Positions 33,171 through 44,880 of a stretch of DNA of 64,000 bases are shown here, in pieces. The position numbers and the translations under genes are program-made. The DNA lies in NCBI GenBank assembly GCA_947579665.1, contig CANPUZ010000031.1:248001-312000 (forward strand), written 5' to 3'. The stretch is from Sympetrum striolatum. Its lineage: Eukaryota; Arthropoda; Insecta; Odonata; Libellulidae. A model generated the notes under the pieces. The model saw only the letters and a program-made list of their open reading frames with translations, searched no databases and was not told the origin of the DNA. Every line of letters starts with the position of its first letter. Within the stretch, counting starts at the first letter, position 1.

Positions 33171-35780
33171 ATAAAACCAAATATGCCTACTGGGCTAGTA
33201 TATTCATGCCCGCTACTTACTACAATATTTGTCATTTCTTTCAAAACTTAAAATGCTTTAAAAACTAGAGGATTTTAAATGTTATGTGGCCAACATATTT
33301 AACTTTCCAAGATAGTAGTTTACATAATTGAACTTTTGAAAACTTATCATTATTGTTGTTTGGATTTCTTGTTTTTTCTACTTCCAATATCTATCAAACA
33401 TTCATTATTTTCTGTGCTGAAGTTTTTTATTGTTGTAGATATAAACTTCCCGAGTCTTTGAGAGTTCTTTCTTCCAAGAGGTTGCCAAGCGAGAGAAGGA
33501 AATAATTAGTTACGGTTATTTGGCAAGCGATATAAAACGTAATATTCGCGCGCCTTTGCTTATTTGAATATCATTCGTTATCAGAGTAACTCATCAGCAG
33601 ATTTTGGAATTTAATTGAAATGTCGCCTGCCCAGAAAATACAATCAATGTATAACAATAATAACATGAAGTATACATACAGCTTATTGCACAAAGTTTAT
33701 ATGCACCGTGCCAGAATTTCGCTACATGAATCTAAAGTTAATTAAATTTTATAACTAAGATATTTTATCAAAAAGAGAACCTTTCAATTCAGTAAATACC
33801 TAAACTCAAAAATAATGAAAAAGCATTCTCAAAAACTATATTTTTTATTTCAAAACCAAGAATGAAAAATTTTAATTAAGAAAATCACAGAAAAAGTTTC
33901 CATGGATTGCTCAGAATCTCCATTTAAGTTTTGTCATTAGTGTACAAAATTAAAATAAAGAATCAAATCTAATACGTAAAAAATAATTTTCTTCGTTCTT
34001 TTTCCATAATTGCAGGAATAATTGTGCTTCTAAGAATAGTTTTAGAATTTGGATTTTTATATATTATCAAATGAATAATCCAATAACCAAGCCAGATGAC
34101 TGACTCGAGTGAGACTTGTTAGCTGCATTGCACGAATCATTTACGCAATCTTTCTTATGAGTGACTCCGTCCTTCGTTTTTTAAAATTACCTCCTCTTCT
34201 AAAAAACAAAAAATATCTTTATATTAGATGATTTTTTTTGGTAGGCTTAAAATTAATCCTGATTTCGTTATTTATGTATAAGCTGAGCATTCAATTGAAT
34301 GCGTCACATACCGAACATTAAAAATTCGGCTGCATTATAAAATGCAGTAGACTCTTGATCATAGTTGATATTATAATTGAATTTGCAGGATTAAAGTTAC
34401 ATACTAAGGTGGAAAAAATGAAGACGTCAACTTTCAATAATTTAGACTAAGTAAAAGGTAGGTGTTTTAACCAGCAGACATCTGACGCAAACCCAGTCTT
34501 ACGCACTGAGCGTTCAAAGAAAACAAAAATTTTCTATGAATTGAAATTTTGAATGGGCATTGTATGACCACGTGATTGATAGAATAAGTCATGCGATTCG
34601 TTGTATTCTATCCCCAGAAAAAAACTTGGCTACATCGAAAAGGAAGCTGAATAATTTAAGTCATAGTTTTAACAGTTTATCAAATTTATTTCAAGTCATC
34701 AAGTCACAGTTCCGATAAATCTGTGCGTACCTTACGCGCACAATACCTTTCAGCTGACTGATTTCCTTCCAAAGTGGTACATTATTAATAATAGTATCGC
34801 AAATTAATTTTTACTGATATCTTGTATTGCTCCAATACTTTTTCAAATTTGTACGGAAATTCGGTTATCGAATAATTTTCGTAAATATACATGAAATTAA
34901 ATGGCAATCTTAAAATAAAGATCAGTATATACCGAGTACCAATCAGTATATATCATCCCGAGTAATGAAGAGTCTACTGTACAGACTTTTAATCGTCCAG
35001 AATGCTTAATAAAGGAACCAGTACCTTTGTAATTGTCGCTAAACTCATCTTCAGATGTGACCTCCGATAATATGCCTATAATAAGACAATCCTAATTTAT
35101 GCATCTATTAATGGTGATTGCATAGAATACACATTGCCATTAACTTTTTAAAAAACTTTCCCCACGTTTTTCCGATAGAGGCCTCGAGCCAATAGCGGAC
35201 TTAGGAAAGAAATTTCGGATGTCCATCTGTACCTTATGAAATCCAAATTAAACTCTCCTTCCATCTGTTTACTGTGAATTTCTCAAATCACTACTCACGA
35301 GCCTAGCTTTGCATTCACACCCTCAAAACTGTCACATGCAGAAGATCTAACTGAGCGTTTTGACAATCTGTTTGTCTCTTAAACGTAATCTTAATCTCTG
35401 TTTTAAGGGTGTAAGTTTCGAATTACTTCTCGAACGTTCCTTTGTATTTTTGCGAGGAGTAAACGAATCAGCACTTTCGAATTTTTTTCATGGGAATCTT
35501 ATCTTATGCTGTGAGTCATCTAACTAAAGGATAGGCTTAAGAAATGCACATGTTGAACATTGAGTGCAAAACACTCGTATCTTAATGTCCCATTGATATC
35601 GATGTCGGCTCTGCTCTGCTACCATATCACCTTAGCTGCAATCGGAGCCATATTTACGGGTATGCGGGGCGTTCGCTGAATTCATCAAGAAGTGTATCTC
35701 TAAGACTTGCATGATGATTGGGGTTTAGTACTCTTCAGCAGAAAAAAAAGCTCAGAGCTAGTCTTAGGACTTGACTCTAA
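33171..35780. other. no gene seen between two transposon-like ends
   Basis: AT-rich, no transposase. It may be the interior of a decayed non-autonomous element of about 2.7 kb, or unrelated DNA between two separate ends. Confidence 0.35.
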
Positions 35781-35830
35781 GGGGGGGGGGGGGGGTTGAA
35801 CCCCTAAAACTCCCCCTCGCTGCGCCACTG
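35781..35830 (-). mobile_element. DNA-transposon-like terminus with G run
   Basis: A run of about 15 G, then TTGAACCCCTAAAACTCCCC and CTCGCTGCGCCACTG. Read inverted, this starts CAGTGGCGCAGCGAGG, matching the end at 33134. Confidence 0.55.
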
Positions 35831-35974
35831 CTCATATTTGAAAACTTGATTTCAATGGCCTCGTTATTGATAGAATCCAGTTGTAACGATCTATGGAGGA
35901 GCAATCGGAGTTGATCAGTAGTATTCATCGAGATAAAACTAAGCAACACTATTCATCATCGTTAAGAAGATCAT

Positions 35975-37145
35975 TTACCTGATGTTGGACTCGTTCGATG
36001 ATAAGCCACAGGAAATCAAACGAACAACAGACCACGCCATTTCTAGTGCTTGCAGCGCTAACGTGTCTTGGCTATAGTCAGCCTCTTCTCTGAAGAACAC
36101 ATACGCTGCTGTTGTCATGTAAACTAATTTTTCGACATAATGTACCAAAAGCTGAGGACCAAGCACTTTCCTGGCAGTAAGAAATGCGCGGATCAAACTT
36201 GTATGGAAGTTACGCCATGACCCAACCCTTTTCTTTGTGAGTAATCTTTCCCACGAAACTACCAGCGTATCCAAAGTTGCACGAGGCGCGTTTTTTCCAA
36301 TTCGAAAGTGTGCGTATTTTATCATTTCTTCATTTAAGAATTCTTGTTTTTTGTTCAATCGCAACATTAAATGGATCAGAAGGGGATTTACGGAGGCGTT
36401 TTCCCAGTAAAATATTCACAAATCTGCGATAGAAAGTCTCCTATGTCCTTGTTATACACGACGTCGATTGCAATATACAGTGCAACGATTGAAGCGATGT
36501 GGGCCATCTGAAAGTAAGCGGTAATATTACTACGGTTATCCTTCGCCATATCTAAATCAGGCACAGTCGATAACGCTTTCTCGAACGTTTTTCGTGAGAG
36601 AATGAAATGCGATGTACAACCAAAGGAATCAAAATTAAGTGAATCCAAAGGGTTTGAAAGTATTTCTATCGCAATGTAATCCGCTGCGTCTTTTTCAAAT
36701 AAGTGGTGGCGAGCGAAAAGCAAATAGTGAAGCCAATTGCGGCACCCAACAAAGAATTTACACGACGATGTCCCATTACATCTGTGGTTAAATAATCCAT
36801 AATAACATTACAACTGGCCACCAGTTGATCAAATGCGATTAATCAACTTTTCTATTACGCAGTTCGTCAGTTACTGGACTCTGACCATTCCAAAGAGTGC
36901 GATTTGCCAAAGTTGTGTCATCCAATAACATCTATAATTTTGGCCTAACATCAGTGTAATGATTTGGTGAGATAGTTGCATAGATAACATCAAAGGATGG
37001 CCAATCGTGCATTAGCCATGAGAGACGTGACAATATTGACAGAACAGGATATTGCTTTAGGGAATTTATCTTCTTCATGAATACGCAATATCTCTTATCT
37101 CGCTCAGAGATTTGACGTAGATCTTGACGGTCCTATTTTTTAAAT
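35975..37145 (-). pseudogene. decayed intronless coding region, family unknown
   Basis: On the minus strand, long protein-like stretches follow each other in changing frames: about 37145-36935, 36835-36750, 36723-36388 and 36370-35975. At least three frameshifts or stops join them. The pieces look like one alpha-helical protein of roughly 390 or more residues, with motifs such as FDSFGCTSHFILSRKTFEKA, RVGSWRNFHTSLIRAF and AAYVFFREEADYS. No splice sites separate the pieces, so it is a retrocopy or an integrated sequence, not a spliced gene. A possible start lies near 37641. An old viral integration is one candidate origin, but I recognise no family and assign none. Confidence 0.5.
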
Positions 37146-37778
37146 ATAATTTATTTTAAGAGCTGTGAATGATCGAATAAACGATAAAAAACTAAAGAAA
37201 AGATAGGTTTCTTTCTCAAGATTCCGACATAGTTTGTTACAAAAAATCAGCCGTATAAGGTTTCAAACCTAGCTAACTCGAAATAAATGTCCTCAGATTT
37301 CCATCACAGTATCCATGATCGTTGGAATGTGAACAATTTGGAATAAGGTATTGGGAGGGTTGAAATTTTTTAATGAATTTATATGAAACTCATTTTGGGC
37401 CATCTTCATGTTTGTCTGCGAACGGCAACACATATAAGAAGTACGCAAACAGATATTTGGATAGCTTACGATAGCAATAATGGAATGGTAAAACCAGACC
37501 GTTGATATCCGCGATCATTGACTAAATTTCCTGAACGGCCTTGAGTGACTTCAATCACTCTGCTGAATCGACGGCAAACAACATCTAAATACTGCTTTGC
37601 CTAAACCGGGACAAATGTTGCTTTAATATTGAATCCCGACATTATCTCTCCTTCATAAATGTTCTTAAATCATACATTCTCCCGTGAATTCTTTCTTACT
37701 ATCAATAAATGTCCTCAGCATTAATGAATGAAATAATGAGTTTATCACAGTTTTCAAATTTCGTGTTCCTACAATAGT
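37146..37778. other. possible upstream part of the decayed coding region
   Basis: A minus-strand ATG at 37641-37639 opens a short protein-like stretch with stops further on. A TGAAGATGGCCC block at 37392-37407 recalls the degraded hammerhead pattern but lacks GAAA. Nothing is firm. Confidence 0.3.
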
Positions 37779-38140
37779 AAAAAAAATCTGATGTGGCCAA
37801 CACATGACTTTCTCCGTATTTATTGATAACAGAAGCCTATGCCGGTAATATATAAATAACTCCAAAAGAATGAGTGTTACAGGAAAATGTTTTATACAAC
37901 ATTTGTAGTAAAAAACATTATCTATAACTTTGGTGCAGAATTGTATATACCTACATTGCATTCTGACAGAGTAGTGTATGAAAAACTTCCATTTCTGGAT
38001 AAGCAACAACTTCCGGTTAACCATTATTCAAGAATTACTCCTAAACAATCAGTGTTACGAAAAACTATTTCATACAAAAGTTGTAGTAAAAAACACTATC
38101 TATAACTTTTGTAAATAATTGTATATACCTTAATAGAGTA
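37779..38140 (-). repeat. microsatellite-bearing repeat, diverged copy C
   Basis: AATCTGATGTGGCCAACACA with TGACTTTCTCCGTAT matches the end of copies A and B. Further on, CAACTTCCGGTTAACC, GAATTACTCCTAAACAATCA and CAAAAGTTGTAGTAAA match the tandem-unit sequence. No GT tract is left. It is older and truncated. Confidence 0.65.
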
Positions 38141-38446
38141 TTTGCAAGGGTCAGAATTTGGCGATGAATTTTTTTCCAGAGAATTATTACATCATAAAAA
38201 AGTCAATCCTGGCGTAAAACTTATTTTTGTTGCCTGCCGTAAATAATATAAGCATCCAAAGTTACATTTTTTTCGGATCAACACCGAGGAAGGAAAAATA
38301 TACGCTGATTGGCTTCTAGATTCTGACGTCACCAACCCTATTGGCGCTATTAGCAGTTTGATTACAACATCGAAGGTGCCGCGACGAGTTATTTTTACGT
38401 TTTTAATTCGAGGAGGGCAATCGTTTTCGGGAAAATTTTCACAGAA
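38141..38446. other. no gene seen
   Basis: No supported feature. Confidence 0.4.
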
Positions 38447-38656
38447 ATGCAAGAAGGATATTCAAAGGCTTCATCTAACAATCTGCCAGCGGTTGATGTG
38501 TTGATGGTGGCAGATTTTATGAGGAGTAACCCGGTTTACAAAATGTACATGGCTTTAATTAGTGTGAATGGAAAGAGCTTAGAGAGCGTAGTGGATAGCG
38601 ATTCTAAAGTTATGTGTAGGGATCTACATTGTACCAATGCATAAAATAATATACAA

Positions 38657-38682
38657 AGTAGGCGACACGAATGTCGCCTACT
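38657..38682. repeat. 11-bp perfect hairpin
   Basis: AGTAGGCGACA, a four-base CGAA loop, then TGTCGCCTACT. It lies just after the stop of the first SWIM-like piece. Confidence 0.9.
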
Positions 38683-38787
38683 GCAAAGATTTTGTCGCCC
38701 AAAGACAGTACTTGGTGCCGGCGAAAAAGAGTAAAAAACTCAAGCGTTTGGATACAATGTTTCTTTTCAGGGATAGAGTTCGGGAGG

Positions 38788-38860
38788 TTTAGATAGCTCA
38801 GCGGGCTCAGCGATAAATTGTTTATTAAGGCGGGAAACACAGATTCGATTTTTTAAGACT
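38788..38860 (+). mobile_element. weak tRNA-like (SINE) head
   Basis: TAGCTCAGCGGGCTCAGCG (box A-like) and CAGATTCGATTT (box B-like) at tRNA spacing. No cloverleaf or target duplication is evident. Confidence 0.3.
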
Positions 38861-39559
38861 TTTTCGATGAGCGAGGCAAATAAAAGCAGACGTTCTCAAA
38901 CATCTTTCCAAAATTTCTTCTCATCATTTCTATATAATTTTACGATTTGTAATGTAGATATTTCTTACGTGTTTTTACTTACATTTTTGAAAAAATGCAT
39001 TTAATTCAAGTTTTACGATAACTGAGTAGGGCTCCTTCACAAATTTATCATCTCTGTGTGTAAAATATTCAGTCATAGGACCGGTTGGGGCCTCATTTCC
39101 TCTAACATGAGCGACCAAGAGCTTTTTAGGGGTGAGATGAGGAGAGAGATGGTTTGGCCTTGCTTTCCGCATCAAGCAAAAATGCCAGATTATGTTCGAA
39201 TTAGATCAAGCTTTACCTTTGAATCTTGCTTTCGGGAATAAAAAACACGCTTTCTTGTCGGATTCGCTTTCTTTTCCGTATCTTTCTGTAAGACAGCGGG
39301 GGTGTGGTGGTCTGTAGGTGGTCTTCTCGCCGTTCAGGATGATATACAGGTGTGGTACACTTTTATTAATTTTTCAGGAAGACACTGTGCCGCATACCGA
39401 TTCGTTTCACAGGTGGAATGCCCTATCACTGCATCATCAAAGAAAAGTCCTAAAAAGTGTAAAACACTTCCATCTGGGGCTACTTCAAAATTCATCGATG
39501 ACTCTCCTTCAAATTGGAGTCTTGTTGAACTGTATCCTTAAGAAGCTTGAATCCGATAC

Positions 39560-40584
39560 GTAGTCTTCAATGCCTTCATCTTCATCCACATCAGACACTT
39601 CACTTTCGTTATCACTTGCCATAATGAAAAGAGGAAATAATTTACACCAGTTACATAATGATGTATAACGAAGAGAATATAAGAGCTTAAGGATTAGGAA
39701 ATCTCTAATGACAGAATAGAAGCGCTATCAGCAGAGAAATGTAGAATGCTAGACGTGTACGCTCGAGAGGACAACGAATAACTAAACATAGATGCCGTTT
39801 TGAGAGCAATTCTGTATTTCCCCCAAGTGGTGAATGTTCCCGACGGAAGGAATTTTTGAGGTTATAGCGTCGGAGGGCCTGCGAAAGAGATAAAAACATA
39901 TGGGTTGGACAAAATGACAAACTTTCATTGTTCTTCTCACGGACCTTTTACCCGTACTTCGCACCACTTGTCCCTCTCCAAAGGGATTACACAGCATGCG
40001 ACTGGTATTGAGTGTGGTGTGGGTGAAGGACCCTTGGGTTGTATGGTGTCCCGACTCAATAGAAAATAGAACGGAATGAAATAAATAAGGTCAAAGAAAA
40101 TTTGCGAAGGGCGCTGCGCAACAGAGTGAACTCCACAAAATAGAAAAGTGAATGCCGTGTCTCTCTGTAAATAAAAAAATACTTTATTTATCAGAAAGAG
40201 TAGCTGGATTATGATCTCTATCTTAAATTTATTCTCCACTATAAAAATTAGTTCCAATAATTTTAAAGATATGCTGCTCCTTATTGCGATAGTGTCATCT
40301 ATTTATTCGGAAGCTTTGAAATACTATTAATATTTAATTGAAATAATATTACACATATTATCACCTGTGTTGAACGTCTAAGCTGAAATCTATGTCAAAA
40401 TTAAATTTTAAATATAATACAACAATTTCTTATTTAATCAGACCTTTTATCTCTATCATTCTACCTTTTATTTTATGGTGCAGTTAAAGTTTAAGTTCAG
40501 ATTAAAAATTATAAAATTAAATTGAATTGCAAAATTTAATTTTCAGTATAAATTTATCAGTAAATTATATTGCATTTATATGTT
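39560..40584. other. no gene seen
   Basis: No supported frame. AT-rich toward the right end. Confidence 0.45.
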
Positions 40585-41085
40585 AGGGTCATTCCTCGCC
40601 AATTCGACAAGAAAATTGGCAAAATTGACGCTTTAATTTACGCAATTGTTTACGAAAAATTGCAATGTTTAAAAATTGAAATTCTACGAAAGCGTCTTAG
40701 CATTTGAGGCCATATCTCCGGTAATATAGAAGCAAAAAAAATACTCAATATAGTTAAATTTAAAGGTATTGCGTTAGATAAGATAAATATAGATTTTTTA
40801 TTTAAGCAATTTAATAAAGTTTATAACAATTTTAAATTTTCAAATCGATTTTTGACTATGTACATTCGATTTCTCTCATTGTTTATATGTTGTACATACA
40901 ACCCTCTTCTACAAATTAGATAAAATTGGTGAGGGTTATATTTCATTTAAGAAAGAAAAACATTTTTTAGTATAGGCGTGACGCTCGCCGCGGCGCCGCG
41001 CCGTCCTGCTCGCGCGCCGAAGGCTTGGTAGTCTGTTTCCTAAGATCTCAGCACGCTTATTTCTCCATCCGCTTTCCACCTATTT
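40585..41085 (-). repeat. interspersed repeat, copy 2 of the GC-ended family
   Basis: Inverse match to 6375-6975: GGGTCATTCCTCGCCAATTC at one end, AGTATAGGCGTGACGCTCGC and CGCGGCGCCGCGCCG, then ATCTCAGCACGCTTA at the other. It is diverged and non-coding. Confidence 0.75.
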
Positions 41086-41186
41086 TTACGATTTACCGAC
41101 CTCTTAATTCTCTTTACCCTTGCGGTTCGCCATTTGCTTCCCACTGAAGTAATCGCCGCTTTGGCTTCCAGGATAAGCGACAGCCA

Positions 41187-41262
41187 GGGCCGGTTTAAGG
41201 GGGGGGGGCAGGAGGGGCCAGTGGCCCCGGGCCTCCACCACTTGGGGGCCCCCACCAGCAGT
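41187..41262 (+). mobile_element. hAT-like terminus
   Basis: CAGGGCCGGTTTAAGG, then a G run and GGCCCCGGGCCTCCACCACT. The TGGTGGAGGCCC motif is shared, inverted, with the hAT-type MITE at 9994-10282. No partner end was found nearby. Confidence 0.5.
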
Positions 41263-41269
41263 GATAGAA

Positions 41270-42540
41270 GTTTCTGTAGAAAACAATATTTTGTACCTTG
41301 GATCAAAAAACTAGCTTTCAATGATTAAGCACATCATAGTAAATCTGAATTCGAAAAAATAGACGAAAACTTCTCGATGAATTGTTTAATAATCAAGTTT
41401 TCCAGTTACTGTAAGTGGTAAATGTAATGACTAGTGAACCAAAATTTTGAGCATTCAAAAGCCATGTACACTTTATATTCTTTGTATTTGCGGCTGACTT
41501 GATACTAGAATCTGTATAAATATAAGTATCGATATGGCAGCAATTTTGGCGATTTTCTATTTAAAAAATATTTTTGAAATATTTTTTCCGACCCCATACG
41601 TCTGTCCTAGTCAATTCTTATATTTTTCCTATGCGTCAAACACCATGTTTTCTTTGAATATTCCCTCTAAAAATGTAAATTTTACACGATTAGCTGTTGG
41701 CGCCAATATGGCGATAACTTGAGTTGCAGGTGGCGATTTCCAGCGAGTCGACTGGCGACAATCTATATTTTAATACTGGTAACCCTTCGCCCTGTCATGG
41801 CTGCTACGAAAATTTATGTTCCGTGTATTGTATGTATCGTCAAGTTTTGTACCTCATCGAGTTTATAAACATAACAGTTTTGTTCACATTCTCGTGACAG
41901 TTATTATGGATAAGAGTAATTGGTGAGGTAGTTTGTTTTTTGGTATTTTATTGCACATTTGTCAAGAAAATCTTGACAATTTTTGTGATCAAGTCCAGTG
42001 TTGGGATTTCTAGTATTTCCCATTGTACAATTTAGGTTAGGTACGAGGGAATACGGATTGTTTTTTGTGTAGCAGTAGATTAGTATTGCGAAATTATTTA
42101 TTTTATGACGATTTGTTTTAAGTTGTGTTTATTTTGTAAGGGAAAAAGTGGAAATAATTTTGTGCCATGATTTTCAGGTTAAAAGGATTTTTTTCGAATA
42201 CAGATAGCCATGATATTTATTTTGCCTTGTTTTTGTAATTTATGAGCGTAGATAGAAATGATTGGGGAATGATTTTCGTTTATCCTTTGTCTGGGATACA
42301 TGTTTACATAATGCGCATACTTTTTTATTATATATGTATATGACTTTCGAGTAGATTTTAATGACATAGTGCTTTATAATTATTCGCACTTAGGTTGAAA
42401 AATAGTGCGGGGGGACATCAAGTGGGACTGTTCCAAAACAAAGAGCCGAGCTTGATGATAAAAATAAGATTTAGATTGACGAAATTCAAAGCTGTTTCCT
42501 CGAATGATAAGATTTGAACGAGGGAAAAATACGAAAAATA
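41270..42540. other. no gene seen
   Basis: No supported feature. Confidence 0.45.
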
Positions 42541-42548
42541 AAAGTGAC

Positions 42549-42672
42549 ATCGATATTTCCGAGAGATAAATTTAATGGTTACATAACTCAGTGTTAGAAC
42601 ACTCGCCCGGAAAGTGAGAGGTCCTGGGTTTCGCCCCCAGTGGAATCAGGATTTTTTCTCGGAAATATCGAT
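42549..42672 (+). repeat. tRNA-like unit enclosed by a 16-bp inverted repeat
   Basis: ATCGATATTTCCGAGA at 42549-42564 is exactly mirrored by TCTCGGAAATATCGAT at 42657-42672. Between them, ACTCAGTGTTAGAACACTCG and GGTCCTGGGTTTCGCCCCC look like box A and box B regions, with wording close to the SINEs at 11.3-11.6 kb. The whole unit would fold as a hairpin with a tRNA-like loop. Confidence 0.65.
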
Positions 42673-42739
42673 TAATGTTTAGTTGGATGGCACAAATGGT
42701 TCAAATTGATTCACTCTATGACACAGTTTATAGATAATT

Positions 42740-43262
42740 AAACAATATTACTTGCCTGCACTCCCACTTCCCACACCCTACCCTCCTGCGCACTCCCTCC
42801 TCACACCCTAACCCGAGTGCCCACTCACCCCACGGTCGAACAATGCGCCCTTCCTCCCACTTCCCTATGCACGGCAGGCACCTCCTTCCAACGCCCTTAT
42901 CCTGCGCCTTCCCTCCAACTTCCCTGCCCCGAAATCTTACACTCGACGCCCTTAAACCCCCGAGGCTCCCCAACGACGCCTTACCCGTAAGGCTTTCCAC
43001 CGACGATCTCCCATTTCACCTTCCCCGGAAACTTTTACCCAACGACCTCACAGAACGCTTTCCCCCGACGTCCAACCATCAAACCCATCTCCCTACGAAT
43101 TCCCCAGAGTAGACTTTTATTTATTTAACCTGGTTGGGAAAGTGGGAGGGAGGGTGCGAGGGGTTGGGAAGTGGGTGGGAGGCCACAGGGTTAGAGCAAG
43201 GGCGCCACTGGTAGGGTCTCTCCCTACGAAATCACCCGAGTTGACTTTTATTTACTTAACCA
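42740..43262. repeat. C-rich tract with a 43-bp direct repeat
   Basis: About 350 bases rich in C with CCCTCC and CGACG steps, followed by a G-rich stretch. CTCCCTACGAATTCCCCAGA at 43089 and CTCCCTACGAAATCACCCGA at 43220 begin two copies of a 43-base unit ending in TTTTATTTATTTAACC or TTTTATTTACTTAACC. A GGCCTTACGGCC hairpin follows. It may be a LINE 3' UTR. No reading frame is convincing. Confidence 0.55.
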
Positions 43263-44640
43263 AGGGCTGATGAGGCCTTACGGCCCAACACTCTTTTGTT
43301 TAATTATACATATATAAGTGCAGAATTAACAGAGATATAATTACAATACATAAAAGTGACATAAATAGATAAAATAGCACATTTCCATTATTGTAAGTAT
43401 CGAATAGATTGGTAATATATAAAATGTATACATAAGAATAATATTCGTCGACATAAATATTATCATTAAATATGGAGCAAGCATATAATAGATAAATAAG
43501 AACATAACATTAACAATAAATACTTATTTAACGTGCATCACTACGAATCAGATAGAATATTAAAAGTAAAAAATAGTTTAAATAACTATAAAGAGAAATA
43601 AGTTCACGGAATTTTTCAAAACGTGATTCCATAAATAGTTAAGAATAAAATCACATTATTGGGATGTGCACTTCACGGATCATCATCACTTCATAAGTCA
43701 CTGTTTGCTTTTCTCAAGGATTTTTTGTTTCGTTCTTTCCAGGTTTAAATTCATCCCGACGCCAAACACGACGCAATCACTCGACGCCTTCGGGTCCCCA
43801 ATGCAGTCCCCTGAAGAGGACCTCCAACACTGTTCCTCGAGCCAAATTGATTAAAACATGTTTATTAAATATTCTCAACAATGGTTCATGTATTAAACCA
43901 AATTTTGGAATATCATTGTATGAAATCCAATTAAATTAATAGCAAGCGTTCTTAAGCGAAGCAAATAAGAGCTAAAGGTATTTGCAGATAAATTTAATGA
44001 CATTGAGTACTTGAAAATGTAAACGATGGAGGCTTCCAGAATGAGCGAATTTTTTTTAACAAATTGATTTTTGTTAAACATCCTGAAATGAAGTTAGGCT
44101 TTCTATTGTCTGCCTAGTATACCAAAATATTTTAATTAAACCATGCGGTTAAAAATATAAGTAAATTTCCTTCAACAAAGTGAGGAAAGAATCTAAGGGG
44201 ATATTTCGCAATTTTAGTCATAATGTATTATTGAAGCTGGAGAAATCTCATTAAACATGGATATTAACGACTTAAATCATCTTCATCGTTTCTGTGAAGT
44301 AGCATGTCTAAAAAGGAAATCGTTTAAAGCTGCAAATGTAAAACGCTAAGCAGTTGAAAACTGAGTTAAATTTAAGAAAGCATATCTATCTCAAAAGGAC
44401 TATGGAAGGAGTGATCGATTCCCTAAATAATACAGACTAATGAGTAAAGAGCACAATTGTTAATCATTAATGATTCCTATGTTAGCAATTTCTAGTTGTG
44501 CATCGTAAAGTATAGGACAATTATCCAATAAAAACTTACTTTCATTTCTATTCCTAATTACTCTGACTATGAGGCAATATCTTAGAATTTATAAGAAAGT
44601 ACTTGCATTAGCCAAGAAAATAGGTTATGCATGATTAATC
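43263..44640. other. no gene seen
   Basis: AT-rich. 43740-43850 is somewhat GC-richer but has no recognised content. Confidence 0.4.
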
Positions 44641-44880
44641 TCACGCCATTACTTCATTATAGACATGTGAAACAATATCGCAAACAAACTTACGTATAGA
44701 TGTTTACATTGTCAGCTAACGAATGGAAAACGTTGAATTTGTGAAAAGAGCTGATGTTGAAAATGGCACGGACCAATGACTGAGGTCGAAAAATGTTGAC
44801 AGTTGAAGCTATTGAAATTTGGTGAAGCCTCGACCCTGCTTTTGATATGCCTGCATTCCACAAAAACCTGTTTTCGCGGA
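44640..44880 (-). repeat. partial direct copy of the inverted-duplication unit
   Basis: Minus strand: TCAATAGCTTCAACTGTCAA to GCTGACAATGTAAACATCTA aligns with 47560-47700 and, inverted, with 55480-55620. In this copy an open stretch with acceptor TTTTTCGACCTCAG and donor ACAAT/GTAAAC reads SLVRAIFNISSFHKFNVF. The other copies have a stop. It could be an exon of a repeated gene of unknown family. Confidence 0.45.

Larger units (their letters stand above)
38447..39541 (+). pseudogene. SWIM/YqaJ-like protein relic in two pieces
   Basis: Frame 38447-38644 reads MQEGYSKASSNNLPAVD, then MVADFMRSNPVYKMYMAL. Frame 39302-39541 reads RHCAAYRFVSQVECPITASS, then KKCKTLPSGATSKFID. This order (a 'V-ADF--SN' start, then a C-x-A core and a K-x-LPSGATSKFI end) resembles the short SWIM-type zinc-finger region of YqaJ-like proteins scattered in arthropod genomes. 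Part of the zinc ligands is lost and about 650 bases without coding pattern lie between. The second piece follows a good acceptor-like TTTTTCAG. Identification is tentative. Confidence 0.35.

Noticed and set aside
35041..35075. Another hammerhead on the minus strand (CTGAAGATGAG)
   Set aside because: No GAAA box and no stem II pairing. Only a faint resemblance to PLE tails remains.
33134..35830. One complete 2.7-kb transposon between the two CAGTGGCGCAGC ends
   Set aside because: The flanking bases (GTTGTAGC and CTCATATT) are not a target duplication and no transposase lies between, so only two ends are reported.
37392..37420. Hammerhead-like TGAAGATGGCCC on the minus strand
   Set aside because: Lacks GAAA and the stem II partner.
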